64,000 bases of DNA, from positions 52,401-116,400 of the forward strand of contig NZ_CALUCS010000005.1 in the NCBI RefSeq assembly GCF_943914615.1, read 5' to 3'. The translations under genes and the position numbers were made by a program. The notes below the pieces were generated by a model. That model made no database searches. It had not been told where the DNA came from and was given only the letters and a program-made list of their open reading frames with translations. This document shows positions 58,958 through 64,000 of the stretch, in pieces (position 1 is the first letter of the stretch; every line of letters starts with the position of its first letter). Source of the DNA: an uncultured Corynebacterium sp. GTDB taxonomy: Bacteria; Actinomycetota; Actinomycetes; Mycobacteriales; Mycobacteriaceae.

Positions 58958-59698
58958 CTAGTAGTCCAGGTTCGTGTCGTAGCGGTAGCGCATCTCGTCG
59001 AACTGCTCGCGGAAGCGCTGCTGCAGCTCTTCGTCCTCCTGCTTGCGGTGGTACTCGTCCGGTGTGAGGCCGGTGATGATGAAGACGATGCGGTTGGCGA
59101 TCTCCACCGCGTGGTCGGAATAGCGCTCGTAATAGCGCGAGAGCAGCGTGACATCCACTGCCTCGCGCACGGTGTGCGGCCATTCGCGCTGGGTGGTGAG
59201 CTGGAAGATGTGGCGGTGGATGTCATCGACCGCGTCATCGTCTTCGACGAGCTCGAGGGCAGTGTTTACATCGAGCTCGCGCAGCAGGGTCTGGATCTTC
59301 GCCGCCGAGTTGTCGCACTGCCGAGCCATCTCTTCGATATAGGGGCGGACGGTCTCGGGTACAGCATTTTCTGGATGACGCCGCCGCGCCACCTTTGCCA
59401 CATGCACCGCAAGCGCGCCCATGCGGGTGAAATCCTCGACAATATGCTGGCCGGCAACGACGACGCGCAAGTCCCGCGCCACGGGCGCTTCCAGCGCTAG
59501 CAGCCGGAAGGCATCCTTAACTGCGGTCTCACGCAGATCTTCGAGCGTATCCACGCTGCTTAGGACCTTTTCGGCAAGGTTCAGGTCGGTTTCCAGCAGA
59601 GAACGGGTAGCGGAATTGAGTGCAGTGCGCACGAAATCCGCCATGAGCGAAATGTCGTGCTTAAATTCCCGGAGTTGGTTTCGGTACACCCTACGCAT
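58958..59698 (-). CDS. phoU: Phosphate transport regulator PhoU
   Basis: 246-residue all-helical protein of two PhoU repeats: FKHDISLMADFVRTALNSATRSLLETD and SAAKIQTLLRELDVNTALELVEDDD. The metal-binding E/D-x-x-x-D pattern and LLSRYYERYSDHAVEIANRIVFIITG are typical. It links the Pst transporter to the phosphate two-component system and limits uptake. TATAGT (59707-59712) lies 8 bp before the ATG, so the transcript is probably leaderless. Unlike in E. coli it is convergent with, not part of, the pst operon. Confidence 0.92.
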   Translation of the reverse strand: MRRVYRNQLREFKHDISLMADFVRTALNSATRSLLETDLNLAEKVLSSVDTLEDLRETAVKDAFRLLALEAPVARDLRVVVAGQHIVEDFTRMGALAVHVAKVARRRHPENAVPETVRPYIEEMARQCDNSAAKIQTLLRELDVNTALELVEDDDAVDDIHRHIFQLTTQREWPHTVREAVDVTLLSRYYERYSDHAVEIANRIVFIITGLTPDEYHRKQEDEELQQRFREQFDEMRYRYDTNLDY

Positions 59699-59706
59699 GT
59701 GAAAAA

Positions 59707-59712
59707 ACTATA
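59707..59712 (-). promoter_or_regulatory. -10 box of a leaderless phoU promoter
   Basis: TATAGT on the minus strand, 8 bp from the ATG; the spacer is mostly T and carries no ribosome site. Confidence 0.5.
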
Positions 59713-59783
59713 GTCTCTGGAGCTCGGTGGCGCTGAGCTTTAGCCCCGACACATAGTCCCGGAACCTATAGACCCGAAAACTG

Positions 59784-61037
59784 TTAACCACCACTGTTTT
59801 CGATATCGGCCCCGTCGGGGACAGTCTCGTCTTCTGGATCATCCAGCCAACCCTCCGGCAGCGCCACCTTTGCAGGGGAACCCTGGCGGCCGCGGGCGCC
59901 GTCAGCATCCTCCGCCAGGGCGGGGGAGTCCCACACGTCGGTGAGCGCAGACTTCAGCTCGTCCAGGCTACTCACCCGGGACAGGCTGCGGCGGAGTTCT
60001 CCGCCGGCGGGGAAGCCACGCAGGTACCACGTCATGTGCTTGCGCAAGTCTCGACAGGCCTTCTGCTCACCATCGTGAGCGGCCAGCAGTTCCGCGTGGC
60101 GCAGAATGATGCGCGCTACCTCGCCCAGGGTGGGTTCACTGGGGACCGGCAGCCCACGCAGCTCGGCCGAGAGCTCCGCGAAGAGCCACGGGCGGCCCAG
60201 GCAACCCCGACCCACGACCACGCCGTCGCAGCCGGTTTGCTCCATCATGGCGCGGGCATCCGTGGCCTTAAAGATGTCGCCGTTGCCCAGCACAGGGATA
60301 CCAGTGTGGGCCAGGTGCTGCTTGAGGCGCGCGATCTCGTTCCAATCCGCGTGGCCGGAGTAGCGCTGTGCCGCGGTACGGCCGTGTAGAGCCACGGCGG
60401 CTGCACCCTCCTCCACGGCGATGCGACCAGCATCCAGGTGCGTGTGGTGCTGATCGTCGATACCCACGCGCATCTTCACGGTCACGGGAATGTCCGTGCC
60501 TTCCGTGGCCTTAACCGCAGCGGCCACGATATTTCCGAAGAGCCTGCGCTTGTAAGGCAGAGCGGAGCCGCCGCCACGCCGGGTGACCTTGGGCACGGGG
60601 CAGCCGAAATTCATATCGATGTGGTCGGCGAGGTTCTCGTCGACGATCATCTTCGCCGCCTTGTAGGTGTATTCCGGGTCGGTGGTGTACAGCTGGAGGC
60701 TGCGGGGATCCTCGTCTGGCGCGAAGGTCGTCATGTGCAAGGTTTTCGGATTGCGTTCGACCAGCGCCCGAGCCGTCACCATTTCGCAGACGTAAAGTCC
60801 GGCGACGGAGCCCATGCGTTCACGCTCCTGTTCGCGGCACAGGCTGCGGAAGGCCACGTTGGTTACGCCTGCCATCGGGGCGAGCACGACGGGGGAGTCG
60901 AGCTGCATTTTTCCGATCTGCAGTCCTTGGAACTGCTGGTTCGCCCAGGGGGCTCCGCAGGTCGAGCCGGCCGGGACGTTTGAATCTTGCGGCGTGGTGG
61001 AGGCGGGGGTTGTGGTCGATGTAGTCACGGGCACCAT
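59784..61037 (-). CDS. dusB: tRNA-dihydrouridine synthase
   Basis: 417-residue flavoprotein reducing uridines in tRNA. The FMN barrel starts with VVLAPMAGVTNVAFRSLC; the catalytic Cys146 is in DHIDMNFGCPVPKVTRRGGGSAL, followed by VTVKMRVGIDD, VALHGRTAAQRYSGHADW, VLGNGDIF and GVVVGRGCLGRPWLF. A Thr/Pro-rich N-terminus of about 30 residues and a C-terminal acidic tail of about 60 residues flank the domain. ATG at 61037; codons upstream fall in a GC-poor stretch without a ribosome site. From memory a dus gene lies next to phoU in C. glutamicum as well. Confidence 0.92.
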   Translation of the reverse strand: MVPVTTSTTTPASTTPQDSNVPAGSTCGAPWANQQFQGLQIGKMQLDSPVVLAPMAGVTNVAFRSLCREQERERMGSVAGLYVCEMVTARALVERNPKTLHMTTFAPDEDPRSLQLYTTDPEYTYKAAKMIVDENLADHIDMNFGCPVPKVTRRGGGSALPYKRRLFGNIVAAAVKATEGTDIPVTVKMRVGIDDQHHTHLDAGRIAVEEGAAAVALHGRTAAQRYSGHADWNEIARLKQHLAHTGIPVLGNGDIFKATDARAMMEQTGCDGVVVGRGCLGRPWLFAELSAELRGLPVPSEPTLGEVARIILRHAELLAAHDGEQKACRDLRKHMTWYLRGFPAGGELRRSLSRVSSLDELKSALTDVWDSPALAEDADGARGRQGSPAKVALPEGWLDDPEDETVPDGADIENSGG

Positions 61038-61205
61038 TGTCACACCGGGGTAGGCAGAATACCAAAGGGCGTCCAAAAAAGAAGCCGAACTAGCAACAAA
61101 GATTGTTCAACAATAGGCTGGAGGGTGAGGGCGAGCTACGTCACATTTATGTAGGCTGAGGAAATGAAGCGGAGAAACCGCTACACAGTAATGGAGGAGG
61201 AACCG

Positions 61206-62711
61206 ATGTCTGAGCGCATCGCCAACGAGTTCTACAGGTCCAAGGTCATGTCCGCCGACGAGGCGGCACAGTTCATCAACCATGGCGACAAGATCGGCAT
61301 GTCCGGCTTCACGGGCGCGGGCTACCCCAAGGCGCTGCCGACCGCCATCGCCGAGAAGGCTAAGGAACTGCATGGCCGCGGGGAAGACTTCCAGATTGAC
61401 CTCTTTACCGGCGCTTCTACCGCGCCTGACTGTGACGGTGTGCTGGCGGAAGCGGATGCGGTGCGTTTCCGCACCCCCTACGCCTCCGATCCGGTGATGC
61501 GTAAGAAGATCAACGCGGGCGAAATCAAGTACCAGGACATCCACCTCTCCCACCTCGGCCAGCAGGTTGAGGAAGGCTTCTTCGGGCAGCTGGACGTAGC
61601 AGTCGTGGAAGCCGTACGCATCGACGAGGCGGGCAACATCATCCCCTCCTCGGCAGTCGGCAACAACGTGGAGTACCTCAACTCCGCCCGCAAGGTCATC
61701 ATCGAGGTCAACGAGTGGCAGTCCCTCGACTTGGAGGGCATGCACGACATCTACAAGATCCAGGACCTGCCGAACCGCACCCCGATCCCGATCAACCACC
61801 CCGGCGATCGCATCGGCACGCCGTACATTCCGGTCAACCAAAACAAAGTTGTGGCCGTGGTGAAGACCAACGCAGAGGACCGCAACGCGCCATTCAAGCC
61901 GACTGATGAGATCTCCGAGAAGATCGCCGGGCACTTCCTGGACCTGCTGGAGGGCGAGGTTGAGGCCGGTCGCCTAACCTACGACGGCTACGTCATGCAG
62001 TCCGGCGTGGGAAACGTGCCGAATGCCGTGATGGCGGGTCTGTTGGACTCCAAGTTCGAGAACATCCAGGCCTACACCGAGGTGATCCAGGACGGCATGC
62101 TGGACCTCATCGACAACGGCAAGATGACCGTCGCCTCCGCGACCTCCTTCGCACTTTCCCCGGAATACGCAAAGAAGATGAACGATGAGGCGAAGCGTTA
62201 CCGCGAGCACATCGTCTTGCGCCCGCAGCAGATCTCCAACCATCCGGAGGTCATCCGCCGTACCGGCCTGATCGCCTCCAACGGCATGATCGGCTGTGAT
62301 ATCTACGGAAACGTGAACTCCACGAACGTGTCTGGCTCGCGCATCATGAACGGCATCGGCGGCTCCGGCGACTTCACGCGCAACGCCTTCCTGTCCACCT
62401 TCATCTCCCCGTCTACGGCCAAGGACGGCGACATTTCCGCCATCGTGCCATTCGCCTCCCACGTCGACCACACGGAGCACGACGTGATGGTGATCATCAC
62501 GGAGCACGGCTACGCCGACCTGCGTGGCCTGGCGCCGCGTGATCGCGTGCCGAAGATCATCTCCGTGGCGCACCCGGACTACCGTCCGCTGCTGGAGGAG
62601 TACTACGAGCGCGCCTGCGCCGAGGGTAACCACCTGCAGACTCCGCACGACCTGAAGACCGCCTTCAGCTTCCACATCAACCTGGCGGAGAAGGGGTCCA
62701 TGAAGGGCTAG
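61206..62711 (+). CDS. Acetyl-CoA hydrolase/transferase family CoA transferase
   Basis: 501-residue type I-like CoA transferase of the Cat1/AarC group. The catalytic Glu is Glu292 (AYTEVIQDGMLDL), preceded by GYVMQSGVGNVPNAVMAGLLD; the C-terminal half has GCDIYGNVNSTNVSGSRIMNGIGGSGDFTRNA and ITEHGYADLRGLAPRDR. It could transfer CoA between succinyl-, propionyl- or butyryl-CoA and acetate; the closest relative I recall is ActA of C. glutamicum, which also follows the dus gene. ATG at 61206 has GGAGGAGG upstream; two earlier in-frame ATGs are less likely. Confidence 0.88.
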   Translation: MSERIANEFYRSKVMSADEAAQFINHGDKIGMSGFTGAGYPKALPTAIAEKAKELHGRGEDFQIDLFTGASTAPDCDGVLAEADAVRFRTPYASDPVMRKKINAGEIKYQDIHLSHLGQQVEEGFFGQLDVAVVEAVRIDEAGNIIPSSAVGNNVEYLNSARKVIIEVNEWQSLDLEGMHDIYKIQDLPNRTPIPINHPGDRIGTPYIPVNQNKVVAVVKTNAEDRNAPFKPTDEISEKIAGHFLDLLEGEVEAGRLTYDGYVMQSGVGNVPNAVMAGLLDSKFENIQAYTEVIQDGMLDLIDNGKMTVASATSFALSPEYAKKMNDEAKRYREHIVLRPQQISNHPEVIRRTGLIASNGMIGCDIYGNVNSTNVSGSRIMNGIGGSGDFTRNAFLSTFISPSTAKDGDISAIVPFASHVDHTEHDVMVIITEHGYADLRGLAPRDRVPKIISVAHPDYRPLLEEYYERACAEGNHLQTPHDLKTAFSFHINLAEKGSMKG

Positions 62712-62770
62712 TGCTGGCGTTAGGGGGCAATTTTCTGCTTCGTTGAGGCATTAGATAGAATGCTCCCGTT

Positions 62771-62843
62771 GGGCCTTTAGCTCAGTTGGTAGAGCTACGG
62801 ACTTTTAATCCGCAGGTCGCGGGTTCGAGCCCCGCAGGGCCCA
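62771..62843 (+). tRNA. tRNA-Lys (anticodon TTT)
   Basis: 73-nt cloverleaf: acceptor GGGCCTT/AGGGCCC with one G-T pair, D-arm TAGCTCAGTTGGTAGAGC, anticodon loop CTTTTAA (TTT), and T-arm with GTTCGAGCC. CCA not encoded. Confidence 0.95.
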
Positions 62844-62850
62844 CGAACTA

Positions 62851-62890
62851 CCCCCGGTTCACTATCGTGTGACCGGGGGTTTTGTTTTTT
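62851..62890 (+). terminator. Terminator after tRNA-Lys
   Basis: CCCCCGGTTCAC (62851-62862) pairs with GTGTGACCGGGGG (62867-62879), followed by TTTTGTTTTTT. Confidence 0.88.
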
Positions 62891-62965
62891 CGAAACAGGG
62901 GGTGCGCTGACCCCTAGGATGAGGGGCATGGTCGATCCTCGAAACGAAGATTCTGAGAGCCCCAC

Positions 62966-63373
62966 GTGGGAGCCCGCGCACTGAAGGAACGATTCCCCGA
63001 AGCTCAGCATGTTGCTGTGGGGCACTCGGTGGGTGCTCATGGAATGCTAGCTACCCAGCACGAGGAGCCGGTGGAGGCCATGGTGATGGTGGCCAGCCAT
63101 GCGGGTATCACGCGAACGATTCGCACTGTTGCGGAGCGATTCGCCAAGGTCGAGGGGCCGGTGTTGTCAATGGTTATGGAGGATGACCTCTGGGCGCACC
63201 GAGGTGCAGTGGATATTCTGACCGATAGGTTAGATCGCGCGAGTGTAATTAAGCGAGACATTGAAGCGGGAGAGGGGACTGCGAGCGGCCCGGTAGGCCA
63301 CATGGGTTTCTACCGCTCGAAGCACAAGGGTCTGTGGCCAGAGGTGGCTGAATGGCTGGAGCAAACAGTCTAG
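62966..63373 (+). pseudogene. Truncated alpha/beta hydrolase remnant
   Basis: 135 codons from a GTG. The frame starts close to the nucleophile elbow (VAVGHSVGAHGML, the GHSxG motif) and ends like a hydrolase C-terminus (GPVGHMGFYRSKHKGLWPEVAEWL, with the likely catalytic His). The first 100 or so residues that would hold the beta-sheet core and oxyanion hole are missing, and the middle is shorter than usual. Upstream, ATG at 62929 opens an 18-codon frame that stops at once. Most likely a decayed gene next to tRNA-Lys; a short functional protein is not excluded. Confidence 0.6.
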
Positions 63374-63426
63374 CGGGGCGTGGATTTTCGTCTCTGGAGG
63401 CTCAAAGCTGCTCGTCACGGGACAAT

Positions 63427-63456
63427 TTGGTTGTTGTACGGGGAGCAAGATAAACT
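63427..63456 (+). promoter_or_regulatory. Promoter of the tRNA-Glu/tRNA-Asp unit
   Basis: TTGGTT (63427-63432) and TAAACT (63451-63456) with an 18-bp spacer, about 38 bp before tRNA-Glu. Confidence 0.5.
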
Positions 63457-63493
63457 AAGCAAGCTGTTTGAGGCGCAGATGCGTTTTGAACGA

Positions 63494-63566
63494 GCTCCCA
63501 TCGTCTAGAGGCCTAGGACCCCGCCCTTTCACGGCGGTAACACGGGTTCGAATCCCGTTGGGAGTA
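63494..63566 (+). tRNA. tRNA-Glu (anticodon TTC)
   Basis: 73-nt cloverleaf: acceptor GCTCCCA/TGGGAGT (one G-T pair), anticodon stem CCGCC/GGCGG with loop CTTTCAC (TTC), and T-arm with TTCGAAT. CCA not encoded. Confidence 0.95.
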
Positions 63567-63567
63567 C

Positions 63568-63641
63568 GGCCCTGTGGCGCAGTTGGTTAGCGCGCCGCCC
63601 TGTCACGGCGGAGGTCGCGGGTTCAAGTCCCGTCAGGGTCG
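63568..63641 (+). tRNA. tRNA-Asp (anticodon GTC), first copy
   Basis: 74-nt cloverleaf one base after tRNA-Glu: acceptor GGCCCTG/CAGGGTC, D-arm TGGCGCAGTTGGTTAGCGC, anticodon loop CTGTCAC (GTC), and T-arm with TTCAAGT. Co-transcribed with tRNA-Glu. Confidence 0.95.
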
Positions 63642-63663
63642 CCATTTTCAAAAGGCCATTGTT

Positions 63664-63706
63664 ACGCCCCGAAGCGTTGTTAAAGAAACAAGCTTCGGGG
63701 CGTTTG
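63664..63706 (+). terminator. Terminator after tRNA-Glu/tRNA-Asp
   Basis: ACGCCCCGAAGC (63664-63675) pairs with GCTTCGGGGCGT (about 63692-63703), with GTT/AAC pairing inside and a short T-rich tail. Confidence 0.85.
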
Positions 63707-63882
63707 TCGTTGTTATGGCACCTTCTCCGGTTTCTAACCTTTAGCCCTAAACGACACAATGTGTTGTTTAGGCCTTCCGGACCACGGTTCCGAGAGTGAA
63801 GAGACTTATAGGTCTAGTGCGGATGACGAGGCTGCGATGAGGGCGTTCAAACTCGCCTGAAAAATAGAGTTGACATGGTGAT

Positions 63883-63912
63883 TTGGTGACTTTCTGAAGC
63901 GTTGTGTAGAGT
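63883..63912 (+). promoter_or_regulatory. Promoter of the second tRNA-Asp
   Basis: TTGGTG (63883-63888) and TAGAGT (63907-63912) with an 18-bp spacer, about 38 bp before the tRNA. A TTGACA at 63870 is too far from this -10. Confidence 0.45.
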
Positions 63913-63950
63913 ACTTATTCGTGCCCAGCGCACAAGAGATAATTGAAAAT

Positions 63951-64000
63951 GGCCCTGTGGCGCAGTTGGTTAGCGCGCCGCCCTGTCACGGCGGAGGTCG
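63951..64000 (+). tRNA. tRNA-Asp (anticodon GTC), second copy, cut by the window end
   Basis: The last 50 bases of the window repeat the first 50 bases of the tRNA-Asp at 63568 exactly, including anticodon loop CTGTCAC. The 3' part lies outside. Confidence 0.93.

Noticed and set aside
62795..63040. Minus-strand frame ending in CGARTRDLRIKSP
   Set aside because: Antisense translation of tRNA-Lys.
63529..63759. Minus-strand frame containing TGLEPATSAVTGRRANQL
   Set aside because: This is the well-known false protein produced by translating tRNA genes antisense; it covers tRNA-Glu and tRNA-Asp.

Overview
The window looks like a chromosomal core segment of a Corynebacterium. The evidence is mycothiol synthase (mshD), a PhoP/PhoR-type phosphate two-component system, an LmeA-like DUF2993 protein, the HtaA-family heme uptake locus otherwise known from C. 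diphtheriae, the cluster thrE - otsA - lipoprotein - otsB - LacI - zinc ABC transporter, and the order mshD - pstSCAB - phoU - dusB - CoA transferase. From memory these orders match C. glutamicum and, in part, M. tuberculosis Rv0808-Rv0820. The species cannot be fixed by eye. Most genes are GC-rich; the heme block (about 3.3-11.1 kb) is visibly less so.

Layout. 0-2.7 kb: end of a membrane protein gene, a fumarylacetoacetate-hydrolase family enzyme and cysS. 2.6-11.1 kb: a small membrane protein divergent from a seven-gene heme acquisition and degradation cluster, htaA-hmuT-hmuU-hmuV-htaB-hmuO-htaC-like, behind DtxR-like palindromes; then rlmB. 12.3-15.7 kb: a TetR repressor divergent from a membrane export protein over a clear inverted repeat, and a carboxylesterase. 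15.8-20.5 kb: a zinc ABC transporter with a Zur-box candidate and a very His-rich binding protein, and a LacI regulator. 19.7-24.6 kb: trehalose synthesis (otsA, lipoprotein, otsB), a lysine-rich histone-tail-like protein and thrE. 24.8-25.0 kb: tRNA-Thr and tRNA-Gly.

25-31 kb: an unknown protein, a GNAT acetyltransferase, an L,D-transpeptidase, the phosphate two-component system (named phoR/phoS here, C. glutamicum style), a lipase-like hydrolase and a HIT protein. 31.4-48.2 kb: purine biosynthesis genes purD, purB, purC, purSQL, purF and purM, interleaved with potassium uptake (ktrB/ktrA), an oligopeptidase B, a DUF2334-like protein, a two-hotdog thioesterase and an SCP2-like protein. 48.3-53.7 kb: DUF3073, a YgfZ/GcvT-like protein, an aminodeoxychorismate-lyase-like enzyme, a nitrobindin-like protein, LmeA-like and mshD. 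54-59.7 kb: pstS-pstC-pstA-pstB, gluconate kinase and phoU. 59.8-62.7 kb: dusB and a CoA transferase. 62.7-64 kb: tRNA-Lys, a truncated hydrolase remnant, tRNA-Glu, tRNA-Asp and the start of an identical second tRNA-Asp.

Together the genes cover metal and heme homeostasis (DtxR-like, Zur-like and heme oxygenase functions), phosphate sensing and uptake (phoRS, pst, phoU, with matching direct repeats before phoR and pstS), osmoprotection (trehalose, potassium) and de novo purine synthesis. The least explained items are the third HtaA-domain protein with altered heme-ligand positions, the lysine-rich protein beside otsA, the orphan protein at 25.0 kb, and alternative hairpins at 48.7 kb. Many genes here have a -10 hexamer only 6-8 nt before the start codon, which suggests leaderless transcripts.
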